Assembly (NCBI RefSeq): GCF_030409755.1
Contig: NZ_JAUFQE010000002.1
Location: forward strand, 2,604,001 to 2,668,000
DNA length: 64,000 nucleotides
Reading direction: 5' to 3'
Source: Vibrio lentus
Lineage (GTDB): Bacteria; Pseudomonadota; Gammaproteobacteria; Enterobacterales; Vibrionaceae
In this document: positions 8,675 through 26,790 of the stretch, piece after piece
How positions within the stretch are numbered: position 1 is the stretch's first letter
How the letters are laid out: the number at the start of each line of letters is the position of its first letter
The notes under the pieces: model-generated
The model's input: the letters and a program-made list of their open reading frames with translations, nothing else
Database searches by the model: none
Told to the model about the DNA's origin: nothing
Position numbers and translations under genes: made by a program

Positions 8675-9808
8675 ATGAAAAAGCTAAGTTACTTCCTAAC
8701 AGCCATGTTGTTAACTGGGTGCAGTCGTGAATTTGTCGAAAGCATTTATGATGTTAATTACGAACCAACCAACCGATTTGTCAGTAATTTAGCGGAGCTA
8801 CCCGGTCAATTTGAAAAAGACACAGGGGCGTTAGATTCTTTAATTAATAGCTTTTCTGGCAACATCCAAAAACGTTGGGGCAGTAGTGAAGTAAAGATGG
8901 CGGGCAAGAGTAACTATGTGAAATACATAGATAATTACTTGAGCCGTTCAGAAGTAAACTTTAGCCAAGGTCTAATCACAGTTGAAACCGTATCCTCAAC
9001 TGATCCTAAAAAGCACCTCAAAAATGCAATAATGACGACACTTTTAACGCCAGATGATCCTGCGAATGTCGATCTATTCTCTTCCAAAAGCATCAAGTTA
9101 GAAGGTCAACCTTTCCTCTATAACCAAGTCGTTGATCAGGATAAGAAGCCTATCCAATGGACATGGCGTGCTAACAAATTTGCTGATTACCTGATCGCCA
9201 ATAACCTAAAAACCAAGGAAGTCGACTTTAAAAAAGCGTATTACGTCGAAATTCCAATGGTGGCCGATCACGCCAGCAAACGAAGCTATAAGTACGCCGA
9301 TATCGTTCGTCGCGCATCTCAACGTTATGACATTCCTGAAGACTTGATTTACGCAATCATCAAAACAGAAAGCAGTTTCAATCCATACGCCGTGAGCTGG
9401 GCGAATGCTTATGGTCTTATGCAGGTGGTCCCAAAAACGGCAGGCCGAGATGTCTTTAAACTCGTCAAAAAGAAATCTGGAGAGCCTAGTCCTGAGTACT
9501 TATTCAATCCAGAAAACAACATAGATGCTGGCACTGCGTACTTTTACATCCTTAAAAATCGTTATTTGAAGGACGTGCAACACCCAACCACACTTGAATA
9601 CAGCATGATCTCAGCATACAACGGTGGCACTGGTGGGGTACTCAATACCTTCAGCAAGGACAGAAAGCGGGCAATGCGTGACCTAAACTCATTGCAACCT
9701 AGTCAAGCTTACTGGGCACTGACAAAGAAACACCCAAACAAAGAGTCGCGTCGATACTTAGAAAAAGTAACAAAATTCAAGAAAGATTTTAACCAAGGTA
9801 AAACGTAA
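8675..9808 (+). CDS. mltC: Membrane-bound lytic murein transglycosylase C
   Basis: MltC is an outer-membrane lipoprotein that cleaves peptidoglycan between N-acetylmuramic acid and N-acetylglucosamine, leaving 1,6-anhydro ends. The lipobox LLTGC places the lipidated cysteine at residue 16. After an N-terminal MltC domain, the SLT domain starts near residue 210 and shows the catalytic glutamate in IIKTESSFNP, AYGLMQV and the later AYNGG motif. The 377 residues match the family. It ends about 100 bases before the first tRNA array, as in other Vibrio-like gene orders. Confidence 0.95.
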   Translation: MKKLSYFLTAMLLTGCSREFVESIYDVNYEPTNRFVSNLAELPGQFEKDTGALDSLINSFSGNIQKRWGSSEVKMAGKSNYVKYIDNYLSRSEVNFSQGLITVETVSSTDPKKHLKNAIMTTLLTPDDPANVDLFSSKSIKLEGQPFLYNQVVDQDKKPIQWTWRANKFADYLIANNLKTKEVDFKKAYYVEIPMVADHASKRSYKYADIVRRASQRYDIPEDLIYAIIKTESSFNPYAVSWANAYGLMQVVPKTAGRDVFKLVKKKSGEPSPEYLFNPENNIDAGTAYFYILKNRYLKDVQHPTTLEYSMISAYNGGTGGVLNTFSKDRKRAMRDLNSLQPSQAYWALTKKHPNKESRRYLEKVTKFKKDFNQGKT

Positions 9809-9871
9809 GCCTCACTTTTGAATAAAAAAACAACTAACGAACGTTTTTTTTAATTATTTTCAAAAAAGGTG

Positions 9872-9900
9872 TTGACGGTTATGCAGAAAATCCGTTTAAT
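9872..9900 (+). promoter_or_regulatory. Sigma-70 promoter of tRNA array 1
   Basis: TTGACG at 9872-9877 and TTTAAT at 9895-9900 are separated by 17 bases, 12 bases before the first tRNA-Phe. The second array has the same layout (TTGACC-N17-TTTAAT), which supports the call. Confidence 0.8.
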
Positions 9901-9911
9901 AGCGCTCCGTT

Positions 9912-9987
9912 GCCCGGATAGCTCAGTCGGTAGAGCAGAGGATTGAAAATCCTCGTGTCGGTGGTTCGATTCCGCCTCCGGGCACCA
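9912..9987 (+). tRNA. tRNA-Phe (GAA)
   Basis: The 76-nt cloverleaf has encoded CCA and anticodon loop TTGAAAA. The acceptor stem is GCCCGGA/TCCGGGC, the same isodecoder as at 12956. Confidence 0.98.
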
Positions 9988-10061
9988 CAATTTGATTTGT
10001 TGGTGTCATTACTCTTTAACAGGGAGTAGCAACACGAACAAAAGCATAAAGAATTTAGTGT

Positions 10062-10137
<76 letters not shown>

Positions 10138-10144
10138 TTCTTTT

Positions 10145-10220
10145 GCCTCGATAGCTCAGTCGGTAGAGCAGCGGATTGAAAATCCGCGTGTCGGTGGTTC
10201 GATTCCGCCTCGAGGCACCA
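10145..10220 (+). tRNA. tRNA-Phe (GAA), second isodecoder
   Basis: The acceptor stem is GCCTCGA/TCGAGGC and the anticodon stem is GCGGA/TCCGC, both changed in a base-pair-preserving way relative to the tRNA-Phe at 9912. CCA is encoded. Confidence 0.98.
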
Positions 10221-10276
10221 TTATTTGGTACTTAACAAATAATGGTCTTTATAGACCTGATGTTGAGACAAGTAAT

Positions 10277-10352
10277 TCCCCTTTAGTTCAGTTGGTAGAA
10301 CGGCGGACTGTTAATCCGTATGTCGCAAGTTCAAGTCTTGCAAGGGGAGCCA
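10277..10352 (+). tRNA. tRNA-Asn (GTT)
   Basis: The 76-nt cloverleaf has anticodon loop CTGTTAA and the normal D-loop GG at positions 18-19. CCA is encoded. Confidence 0.98.
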
Positions 10353-10422
10353 CTTTAAAGAACTTCATTTTATATGAGGTTTTAATTAGAGAGTTTACTC
10401 TCTAAAGCAAAGAATTTAGTGT

Positions 10423-10498
<76 letters not shown>

Positions 10499-10505
10499 TT
10501 CTTTT

Positions 10506-10581
10506 GCCTCGATAGCTCAGTCGGTAGAGCAGCGGATTGAAAATCCGCGTGTCGGTGGTTCGATTCCGCCTCGAGGCACCA
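10506..10581 (+). tRNA. tRNA-Phe (GAA), second isodecoder
   Basis: Identical to the tRNA at 10145; part of the second copy of the repeat. Confidence 0.98.
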
Positions 10582-10637
10582 TTATTTGGTACTTAACAAA
10601 TAATGGTCTTTATAGACCTGATGTTGAGACAAGTAAT

Positions 10638-10713
10638 TCCCCTTTAGTTCAGTTGGTAGAACGGCGGACTGTTAATCCGTATGTCGCAAGTTCAAGTCTT
10701 GCAAGGGGAGCCA
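10638..10713 (+). tRNA. tRNA-Asn (GTT)
   Basis: Identical to the tRNA at 10277; the last gene of array 1, followed by a terminator. Confidence 0.98.
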
Positions 10714-10721
10714 CATTCAAG

Positions 10722-10752
10722 AAAGCCAAGTCGAAAGACTTGGCTTTTTTTT
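10722..10752 (+). terminator. Terminator of tRNA array 1
   Basis: The arms AAAGCCAAGTC and GACTTGGCTTT pair around a GAAA tetraloop, and a T run follows. The remaining 340 bases up to the chemoreceptor gene are AT-rich, and I see no gene in them. Confidence 0.88.
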
Positions 10753-11094
10753 GTTTGAGCAAAAGCTAACTCTATTCAGTATTGCCGCCAACTCAACATC
10801 AAGCCCTGATCATCTCCATAAAGTTAAAGCATCCCCTTTCCTATCTCGACAGTATCCATCCTTGAATTCGTTCAAACCCTCTCGATACAAACTAAACCAC
10901 CTCTGAAATTAAGCACCTTTAGCCGCGTATCGTCACATAAAAACAAACAACATGTCAGTCCGTTACTTTTTTTGCTTCGTAAATTTAATCTTCATCATGT
11001 TTTGATATCTTTCTGATATCTGCCCTACACGACTTAGATTAAGATTCGATGAATTATATCTAATACTAATTATTGAATCGCTACGCAGGAAAAT

Positions 11095-12720
11095 ATGAAA
11101 TTAAAAACGCAAGCTTACTTATTATCGGGCATCATCTTGATCGCTCTGCTGGCGCTAACTGCTACTGGTTTATGGACCTTGAGAGTCGCTAGTAACATGG
11201 ACAACAAAGCTCGTGTGACAGAGCTATTTAAGAGCGCATACAGCATTCTTACTGAAGTCGAAAAAATGGCTATTGATGGCACTCTAGAAGAACAACAGGC
11301 CAAACAACTTGCTACTCGCCTACTACGTAACAACATCTATAAAGACAATGAATACGTTTATGTTGCGGATGAAAACATGACGTTTGTTGCGACACCTCTG
11401 GATCCACAACTACACGGGACCAGCTTTAATGATTTTAAAGACGGTGATGGAAACAGTGTTGGCCAACTCATTCAACGAGTACTTGGCAATCGTACTGGCC
11501 AGATCATTGAGTACACCTGGACACAAAAGCTTCCAGACGGAACGATTGAAGAAAAACTGTCTATTGCAGAGAAGACTCCGCATTGGGGTTGGGTTGTCGG
11601 TACAGGTATCGGCTTCAATGAAGTCAATGCACGTTTCTGGTCAACGGCTCAATGGCAATTGTTTCTATGTGTCGTGATTGCTGGTCTTATTTTATCAAGC
11701 CTAATTGTATCTATTAAGCGAATGCTGGCACTTCTTGGCGGAGAACCTAAAGATGTAAGAGAAGCGGTACAAGCCGTCGCAGAAGGCCGCATTCAAACCT
11801 CTTTTGAAACTCAGGCAATAAACGGCAGTATTTATCACGCTGTACAACAAATGAGTAAGTCGTTAGCCGAGCTAGTATCAAACCTTAATGCCTCAATGCT
11901 GGCATTAAGAGGTGAGTTACAGCGCGTGGAAGATCGTGCAGGTTCTATCGCTCAGCTGACCGAGACTCAGCAACAGTCGACTGAGATGATCGCGACAGCT
12001 ATGACGGAAATGGCCTCTTCAGCCAACAATGTTGCTGATTCAGCGGGCGATACAGCGCGTAATACTGACGAAGCTGATAAACAGAGCCAACATACTCAGC
12101 GCCTAATTCACAACACAGTAGATAACATTCAAGGTCTAGCAGGCCAACTCGGCACAGCAAGTGAAGCCGTCGCTAACTTAGATAGCGATGTACATAACAT
12201 CGTTAAGGTCTTAGACGTCATCGGTGATATTGCGGAACAAACTAACCTTCTAGCACTGAATGCAGCAATTGAAGCGGCGCGTGCTGGTGAACAAGGTCGC
12301 GGATTTGCCGTTGTAGCAGATGAAGTTCGCAACCTTGCAGGTCGAACACAGTCAAGCACCAAAGAAATCCAGCTAATGATCAATAACCTTCAAGAAGGCT
12401 CTCGTAACGCGATAAAAACTATGGAAGTGTGTGCGACTACCAGTGAAAGCACCGTAACAGAGTCTCAGAATGCCTCTGAAGCACTACAACAGATAGTTGT
12501 GGCGTTAGAGTCTATTTCATCAATGAGTCATCAAATCGCGACAGCCGCCGCTGAACAGACTCAGGTGAGTGATGATATTTCGAAGCGTATCAATATGATC
12601 GAAGAAAGTGGCAACCAACTGAGTAATGTAGTGACAGAAAGTCATAACAGCACTCAAACACTCGCCTCTCTTTCTAACGAATTAGAAGCTTGGGTTAATA
12701 GGTTTGAAGTAAAACACTAA
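11095..12720 (+). CDS. Methyl-accepting chemotaxis protein with a Cache-type sensor
   Basis: This 541-residue inner-membrane chemoreceptor relays a periplasmic signal to CheA/CheW. A first membrane segment lies at about residues 7-29. A periplasmic single-Cache-like domain (about 35-180) contains [15 protein letters not shown] and the [11 protein letters not shown] ending. A second membrane segment lies at about 188-208, then a HAMP-like linker. The cytoplasmic coiled coil has the highly conserved hairpin tip, from [18 protein letters not shown] to [13 protein letters not shown] (about 380-415). Its ligand is unknown. It stands alone between two tRNA arrays with its own terminator. A good AGGA site precedes the ATG. 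Confidence 0.93.
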   Translation: MKLKTQAYLLSGIILIALLALTATGLWTLRVASNMDNKARVTELFKSAYSILTEVEKMAIDGTLEEQQAKQLATRLLRNNIYKDNEYVYVADENMTFVATPLDPQLHGTSFNDFKDGDGNSVGQLIQRVLGNRTGQIIEYTWTQKLPDGTIEEKLSIAEKTPHWGWVVGTGIGFNEVNARFWSTAQWQLFLCVVIAGLILSSLIVSIKRMLALLGGEPKDVREAVQAVAEGRIQTSFETQAINGSIYHAVQQMSKSLAELVSNLNASMLALRGELQRVEDRAGSIAQLTETQQQSTEMIATAMTEMASSANNVADSAGDTARNTDEADKQSQHTQRLIHNTVDNIQGLAGQLGTASEAVANLDSDVHNIVKVLDVIGDIAEQTNLLALNAAIEAARAGEQGRGFAVVADEVRNLAGRTQSSTKEIQLMINNLQEGSRNAIKTMEVCATTSESTVTESQNASEALQQIVVALESISSMSHQIATAAAEQTQVSDDISKRINMIEESGNQLSNVVTESHNSTQTLASLSNELEAWVNRFEVKH

Positions 12721-12744
12721 ACTCTCAGCAAAATTCTTAAATAT

Positions 12745-12773
12745 AAAAGCACGTTTTCATACGTGCTTTTTTT
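12745..12773 (+). terminator. Terminator of the chemoreceptor gene
   Basis: The arms AAAAGCACGT and ACGTGCTTTT enclose a TTTCAT loop and end in a T run. Confidence 0.85.
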
Positions 12774-12916
12774 ATTTCGACGCCCATTCAGTGTAGTTAA
12801 CCGTAGTTTTACTATCTTTTAGAGCATGCTAGACCTAGGCTTTTTGCCCCAAACGAACAAAAACAACCCACTAAGTATAGAAAAACATCAAACAATACTT
12901 TTTTTGCAATTTAATG

Positions 12917-12945
12917 TTGACCCAGAACGCGAAAACACGTTTAAT
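12917..12945 (+). promoter_or_regulatory. Sigma-70 promoter of tRNA array 2
   Basis: TTGACC at 12917-12922 and TTTAAT at 12940-12945 are 17 bases apart, 11 bases before the tRNA-Phe. Confidence 0.8.
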
Positions 12946-12955
12946 ACACCTCGTC

Positions 12956-13031
12956 GCCCGGATAGCTCAGTCGGTAGAGCAGAGGATTGAAAATCCTCGT
13001 GTCGGTGGTTCGATTCCGCCTCCGGGCACCA
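12956..13031 (+). tRNA. tRNA-Phe (GAA)
   Basis: Identical to the tRNA at 9912; first gene of array 2. CCA is encoded. Confidence 0.98.
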
Positions 13032-13087
13032 CAATTTATTTGTTGGTGTCCTAGAAAACAACAGTAAAGCACAAAGAAATATTATGT

Positions 13088-13163
<76 letters not shown>

Positions 13164-13187
13164 TTTCTTTAAAGCTTTAAGAATAAT

Positions 13188-13263
13188 TCCCCTTTAGTTC
13201 AGTTGCTAGAACGGCGGACTGTTAATCCGTATGTCGCAAGTTCAAGTCTTGCAAGGGGAGCCA
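13188..13263 (+). tRNA. tRNA-Asn (GTT) with G19 changed to C
   Basis: The gene is otherwise identical to the other tRNA-Asn copies, but base 13206 is C in the D-loop (AGTTGCTAG rather than AGTTGGTAG). This is position 19, which normally pairs with C56 in the elbow, and C56 is unchanged. The copy may be poorly folded, non-functional or a sequencing error. Confidence 0.93.
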
Positions 13264-13299
13264 AGTTAATCATCAAGCATAAGCTTTTTGATTCATGAT

Positions 13300-13375
<76 letters not shown>

Positions 13376-13404
13376 TTCTCTTGATTAGAGACTAAACAAT
13401 CAAT

Positions 13405-13480
13405 TCCCCTTTAGTTCAGTTGGTAGAACGGCGGACTGTTAATCCGTATGTCGCAAGTTCAAGTCTTGCAAGGGGAGCCA
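13405..13480 (+). tRNA. tRNA-Asn (GTT)
   Basis: Normal copy with the D-loop GG intact; last gene of array 2. Confidence 0.98.
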
Positions 13481-13485
13481 ATTAG

Positions 13486-13515
13486 AAAAGGCCGCATCAT
13501 TGATGCGGCCTTTTT
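13486..13515 (+). terminator. Terminator of tRNA array 2
   Basis: The arms AAAAGGCCGCATC and GATGCGGCCTTTTT form a strong GC-rich hairpin with a T run. The next 310 bases show no gene. Confidence 0.9.
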
Positions 13516-13827
13516 GCATTTAAAGATCCGAATTTCCCCATGCAAGTACCTTCACCTCTCTAATACCCTTTCGATTCAGTAACTAACCGTTTCATGTTCT
13601 TCCAAAACTACCAAGCTTCACTCTTTAATTCGCTTTGAATCCCTAACCTAGCAACAGCGACACATTTAAATAAGAGTCACTCATAACATACTTACCATTT
13701 ATGTCATTGATGAAGAGCTCGGCTGAAAAAAATCAATGACTAAGTATGGAAACAAGACAACTTAATAAAGAATCAACTAAGCTCTAGAAAGGCTCTGTTG
13801 GCTGCTTAAAATGAAGTAACATACAAC

Positions 13828-14223
13828 TCACTCTTTATCGAAACTATCCACCACGATAGCTCCCATAGACGCTGGCATGGAAATAACGATAACCCTTTTG
13901 ATAGATACAATTGGATCGCTTAATAAAGGCAGTTTGTCCAAACAAGTCAGCACCAAAGCAACAACCAATGCAGTCATCACATAAGCAATAACAATTCTGA
14001 AAATAAACACCGGCAATCGAGCGACAATATCTTTTTGAAATACACTCTCATACGTGTAAAAGCCAAGGAATAAAGCAGACAATAGAAACAACAACAGCAA
14101 GTTAGCGGTAGGTAAAGTCTCCCCTAACTTCCAGGCTTCTTCAGAAAAAGAAATTGGCACGGCCAAAGCAAAAGATCCTACAAATATCTGGCTGGCATCT
14201 TCAAAGTTAAAGCTTAATTTCAT
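13828..14223 (-). CDS. Small integral membrane protein, DUF2391-like
   Basis: The 131-residue product is strongly hydrophobic, with about four membrane segments: near residues 13-27, 40-57, 73-96 and 107-125. The opening FVGSFALAVPISFSEEAWKLGE recalls the DUF2391/TIGR02587 putative membrane proteins, but I recognise this from memory and cannot confirm it. Its function is unknown. The gene stands alone between tRNA array 2 and a long gene-free stretch. An AGGTAG ribosome site lies about five bases before the ATG at 14223. It could be a recent arrival at a tRNA hot spot. Confidence 0.6.
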   Translation of the reverse strand: MKLSFNFEDASQIFVGSFALAVPISFSEEAWKLGETLPTANLLLLFLLSALFLGFYTYESVFQKDIVARLPVFIFRIVIAYVMTALVVALVLTCLDKLPLLSDPIVSIKRVIVISMPASMGAIVVDSFDKE

Positions 14224-15300
14224 AGATCTACCTTTAAGGCTTTAGGGCGCAATCGATTTGTCGAACCAATCCCAAAACTATCAGTTCATGAACTTGGGTA
14301 ATTTGGGCTATCAACTAACAAAGATCACTTTGAGTAACCTTATACTAGCCTCCTTTACCAACACACAACTTAAACTAGTAAGCAATAAATCAAATGACTC
14401 ACAGGCAAAGGCGTGTATCGCTGTAACCCATGATGACAAATCAATAACTAATATCGAGTAAACAAACACACCTCAGTAAAAAACCAGAAACATCACGAAG
14501 ATCGAGTCAATTCTTCCTCTAAACCAGGATACGGGAGATGTTCTATCTAGATGATTGATCGAATACTGTCATTTCAAACCTTAGCTATTCTAATCATTAG
14601 CTGCAGACCAACACATAGCTAGTCACTTAAATACTATATCTAGAATTGTTAGCCTTTACTAAGCAAATGAAACAAGGTGCTAAAATACGCTTCAAAATGG
14701 CTTTAGGGTTAATGTATGCTAGGAGTAGTTAATTAATACCGACAAGCTCTACCACGCTCTAAAAAGGCTTCTAACGCACAGCTAGAGCCTTATCTTCATC
14801 AAAGAATTCCGACCGAAAGAATAATCGAGTTCGTAGACAAGCACATTGCCAATATTAAAGAGTAATACTCATAACCTAACTGAAGTCATGATGGCACACC
14901 CCAAACGAAACTGGGCATTCCCTCTATCAACAGATCTCATATAGCGCTAGACAGTTGGAGAAACTGTAGATGAGCCAGCACGACTTGGTTTACCAGGGAC
15001 AAATCCCTATAACTCCACACTTTCGATTACGATACCTTAATAAGTTAAGTAGCTAATGATGTAGGCTGTTGAAATATATCTAAGTCATTCTCGATTAGAA
15101 TCGTAAGAAAGCCCAGCTATTGATAACAGAGCTTCCCCAATAAGTATCTAGATATGAGGCATTGCAAGCTATTGGGATTGCAGGTCGCACTGAGAAACCT
15201 TATCCAAGTAAAGGGTAAGCCTAGTCTTTAAGGCCAGATTTTCGAAGTAGGGCTGAAATTCACACGACTGAGCAATGAGCTGAGCCCATTCTAAAAATGT

Positions 15301-15322
15301 AGAAAGCCTCACGAGGCGTTCT
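15301..15322 (-). repeat. Terminator-like hairpin remnant 1
   Basis: The arms AGAAAGCCTC and GAGGCGTTCT pair with one mismatch. This is the outermost of three similar hairpins downstream of tRNA-Asp. Confidence 0.5.
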
Positions 15323-15397
15323 AATCAGTGATTGAATTACTGGGAAACCTTTTTCGGAACTAGTCTGTCTAACCCCAAATATGAAACTGGAAACGAC

Positions 15398-15425
15398 GAA
15401 AGCCTAGTCGTGAGACTAGGCTTTC
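15398..15425 (-). terminator. Terminator-like hairpin 2
   Basis: The perfect arms GAAAGCCTAGTC and GACTAGGCTTTC enclose a short loop. On its right side is AAGTGGCGAATGG, which resembles the end of tRNA-Asp. Confidence 0.6.
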
Positions 15426-15508
15426 TAATAAGTGGCGAATGGTCAGCTATAGGCACCCCCTCGCAGGGCTCGTTCGAGCGAAGGGTAGAAATACAATTAT
15501 TTAGATGT

Positions 15509-15539
15509 AAAAAAGCCCCGCTATTTCTAGCGAGGCTTC
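15509..15539 (-). terminator. Terminator of the downstream rRNA operon
   Basis: On the minus strand the arms GCCTCGCTA and TAGCGGGGC pair around GAAA, and six or more T residues follow. It lies 8 bases after the tRNA-Asp gene. Confidence 0.88.
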
Positions 15540-15547
15540 TAAATAAG

Positions 15548-15624
15548 TGGCGGAGTGGACGGGACTCGAACCCGCGACCCCCGGCGTGACAGGCCGGTAT
15601 TCTAACCAACTGAACTACCACTCC
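15548..15624 (-). tRNA. tRNA-Asp (GTC)
   Basis: The 77-nt cloverleaf has encoded CCA, acceptor stem GGAGTGG/CCACTCC and anticodon GTC. It is the last gene of the downstream rRNA operon. Confidence 0.98.
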
Positions 15625-15653
15625 GCAGTGTCTATTCAGCATAATGCAATTTA

Positions 15654-15772
15654 AGCCTGACGATGTCCTACTCTCACATGGGGAAACCCCACACTACCAT
15701 CGGCGCTATTGTGTTTCACTTCTGAGTTCGGCATGGAATCAGGTGGGTCCACAATGCTATGGTCGTCAAACA
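15654..15772 (-). rRNA. rrf: 5S ribosomal RNA, distal extra copy
   Basis: This 5S gene of about 119 nt differs from the other two copies in helix I. The helix pair is A-U here (positions 15766 and 15660) where the others have G-C, and a U-G pair (15770) replaces C-G. The fold is preserved. It sits between tRNA-Thr(GGT) and tRNA-Asp. Confidence 0.96.
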
Positions 15773-15812
15773 AATTCTGGTGTTAACTTGATGAATCAAA
15801 TTAACTAAATAG

Positions 15813-15889
15813 TGGTGCTGATACCCAGACTCGAACTGGGGACCTCACCCTTACCAAGGGTGCGCTCTACCGGGCTGAGCTATATCAGC
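15813..15889 (-). tRNA. tRNA-Thr (GGT)
   Basis: The 77-nt cloverleaf has encoded CCA and anticodon GGT. It lies between two 5S genes, an arrangement also known from the E. coli rrnD operon end. Confidence 0.98.
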
Positions 15890-15926
15890 AAATTGAAAAT
15901 CGTTAAAAACGATTCTCTAAATTTAA

Positions 15927-16045
15927 AGCCTGGCGATGTCCTACTCTCACATGGGGAAACCCCACACTACCATCGGCGCTATTGTGTTTCACTTCTGAGT
16001 TCGGCATGGAATCAGGTGGGTCCACAATGCTATGGTCGCCAAGCA
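15927..16045 (-). rRNA. rrf: 5S ribosomal RNA of the downstream operon
   Basis: This 119-nt gene matches the copy at 21507 and lies about 100 bases after the 23S gene. Confidence 0.97.
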
Positions 16046-16141
16046 AATTTTAAAATTCGGAAAACTGGATTTAAAAGTATCTCTTCAAACTCATTCAAGG
16101 TCTGGTCTTTCTTTGAGTCCACAAAACCCCTTGGGTGTTGT

Positions 16142-19035
<2,894 letters not shown>

Positions 19036-19269
19036 ATACAACCCGAAAGGGTCTTAGTGTATGGCAACTAACCAAGGTTTTTGGTTGTCATCAAGAAGGG
19101 TTAATTCCTGATAACTGTTTGCCGGACTCAATTGTGAATCAATGTAAACATTGATTCGAATACAAGACACTTGAATGTGTTTGTTGTGTTTATCAATAAA
19201 GATAAACATTGAGAACTTTTAAATTTGATTGAATTACTCGTAAGTAATCAAATCAGTCAGCTTTCCAAA

Positions 19270-19282
19270 TTGTTAAAGAGCT
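19270..19282 (-). promoter_or_regulatory. boxA antitermination element in the 16S-23S spacer
   Basis: The minus strand reads AGCTCTTTAACAA, matching the core of the rRNA boxA (CTCTTTAACA), on the side of the spacer nearest 23S. Confidence 0.75.
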
Positions 19283-19334
19283 TGATTTCTTTCGAAACCA
19301 TTTTTAAAGATTCTTAAGGAAAAACCCTTAAAGA

Positions 19335-19410
19335 TGGTGGAGCTATGCGGGATCGAACCGCAGACCTCCTGCGTGCAAGGCAGGCGCTCTCCCAGCTGAG
19401 CTATAGCCCC
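19335..19410 (-). tRNA. tRNA-Ala (TGC)
   Basis: The 76-nt cloverleaf has encoded CCA, acceptor stem GGGGCTA/TAGCTCC and anticodon TGC. It is the second spacer tRNA of the downstream operon. Confidence 0.98.
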
Positions 19411-19431
19411 ATCTAGGTATCTAGTCGATAT

Positions 19432-19508
19432 TGGTGGGTCTGAGTGGACTCGAACCACCGACCTCCCGCTTATCAGGCGAGCGCTCTAACCAGCTGAGCT
19501 ACAGACCC
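19432..19508 (-). tRNA. tRNA-Ile (GAT)
   Basis: The 77-nt cloverleaf has encoded CCA, acceptor stem GGGTCTG/CAGACCC and anticodon GAT. It is the first spacer tRNA after 16S. Confidence 0.98.
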
Positions 19509-19574
19509 AATATCGTCTCTTTTACTTTCTAAACCTAATCAATCTGTGTGGACACTCATCGTGGTATCTTCGTA

Positions 19575-21129
<1,555 letters not shown>

Positions 21130-21361
21130 AAGATTTTGTGACTCAACGAATACTGACTTCAAAACTACTATGTAATTTTAAAGCTATTACCATTCCAACA
21201 GAATGGTAATGAATTGACTGTGCCGAATAACTACAAGTAGTTAAACGTATTGGTCACTCAGTTCATTGAAATCAAGTTTGTTACCGAAGTAACTGTCATT
21301 ACCTAAGTAATAACGTTTTGATATTCATCAACGAGTGCCCACACAGATTGATAGGTTTAAA

Positions 21362-21374
21362 TTGTTAAAGAGCT
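21362..21374 (-). promoter_or_regulatory. boxA antitermination element in the 16S leader
   Basis: The minus strand reads AGCTCTTTAACAA, about 235 bases before 16S and 37 bases after the promoter -10 element. Confidence 0.8.
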
Positions 21375-21410
21375 TTGCTTTCAGTGCCTTAGCACGTAAG
21401 CAGGACGCGT

Positions 21411-21438
21411 ATAATACGCTTTCCACTTTGAAAGTCAA
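21411..21438 (-). promoter_or_regulatory. Promoter of the downstream rRNA operon
   Basis: On the minus strand TTGACT (21438-21433) and TATTAT (21416-21411) are 16 bases apart and are followed by the GC-rich ACGCGTCC, typical of stringently controlled rRNA promoters. I see only one promoter here, against two upstream of the other operon. Confidence 0.82.
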
Positions 21439-21506
21439 CATAAAATACTAAGAAAACTTAGAACTCTATGGTGACTTGTCTATTAAATAGACAAAGTCGA
21501 AATTAA

Positions 21507-21625
21507 AGCCTGGCGATGTCCTACTCTCACATGGGGAAACCCCACACTACCATCGGCGCTATTGTGTTTCACTTCTGAGTTCGGCATGGAATCAGGTGGG
21601 TCCACAATGCTATGGTCGCCAAGCA
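21507..21625 (-). rRNA. rrf: 5S ribosomal RNA of the upstream operon
   Basis: The 119-nt gene matches the copy at 15927. Its 3' end lies only about 70 bases before the promoter of the next rRNA operon. The intervening DNA has an inverted repeat (about 21473-21500) but no T run. Confidence 0.97.
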
Positions 21626-21721
21626 AATTTTAAAATTCGGAAAACTGGATTTAAAAGTATCTCTTCAAACTCATTCAAGGTCTGGTCTTTCTTTGAGTCC
21701 ACAAAACCCCTTGGGTGTTGT

Positions 21722-24615
<2,894 letters not shown>

Positions 24616-24969
24616 ATACAACCCGAAAGGGTCTTAGTGTATGGCAACTAACCAAGGTTTTTGGTTGTCATCAAGAAGGGTTAATTCCTGATAACTGTTT
24701 GCCGGACTCCATTGTGAATCAATGTAAACATTGATTCGAATACAAGACACTTGAATGTGTTTGTTGTGTTTATCAATAAAGATAAACATTGAGAACTTTT
24801 AAATTTGATTGAATTACTCGTAAGTAAATCAATCAGTCAGCTTTCCAAATTGTTAAAGAGCATAAAGCAAAAAGCTTTAATCAATAACTTACGTTATTAA
24901 TTAAAGCTCTGGCTTTAACTAAATCTAAACCATCAATCTGTGTGGACACTCATCGTAAGTATCTTCGTA
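24616..24969 (-). other. 16S-23S spacer without tRNA genes
   Basis: This 354-base spacer holds a boxA (24850-24861) and inverted repeats but no cloverleaf. It shares about 245 bases next to 23S with the other operon's spacer, then diverges where the other has tRNA-Ala and tRNA-Ile. tRNA-less spacers are a known type in Vibrio. Confidence 0.85.
24850..24861 (-). promoter_or_regulatory. boxA element in the tRNA-less spacer
   Basis: The minus strand reads GCTCTTTAACAA, in the same place as in the other spacer. Confidence 0.72.
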
Positions 24970-26524
<1,555 letters not shown>

Positions 26525-26790
26525 AAAGTTTTGATTACCTAAATTAATAGGTGTGACTCAACGAATACTGACTTCAAAACTAATATTCATTCGAAAATGA
26601 ACATGTAATTCTAAAGCTATTACCATTCCAACAGAATGATAATGAATTGACTGTGCCAAATAACCGAAGTTATTCGTATTGGTCACTCAGTTCATTGAAA
26701 TCAATTTTGATTCCGAAGAATCTGTTTTATCTAACGATAAAACGTTTTGATATTCATCAACGAGTGCCCACACAGATTGATAGGTTTAAA

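Larger units (their letters stand above)
14224..15547. other. Gene-free stretch of about 1.3 kb with remnants of hairpins
   Basis: I see no convincing gene on either strand. Short frames here (for example 14258-14461) lack ribosome sites and family-like sequence. The last 250 bases hold three hairpins in the orientation of the rRNA operon terminator, and short fragments like the tRNA-Asp 3' end, so at least part of the stretch looks like decayed tRNA/terminator DNA. Confidence 0.6.

Noticed and set aside
14258..14461. 67-codon frame in the gene-free stretch
   Set aside because: It starts with TTG, has no ribosome site and no family-like sequence.
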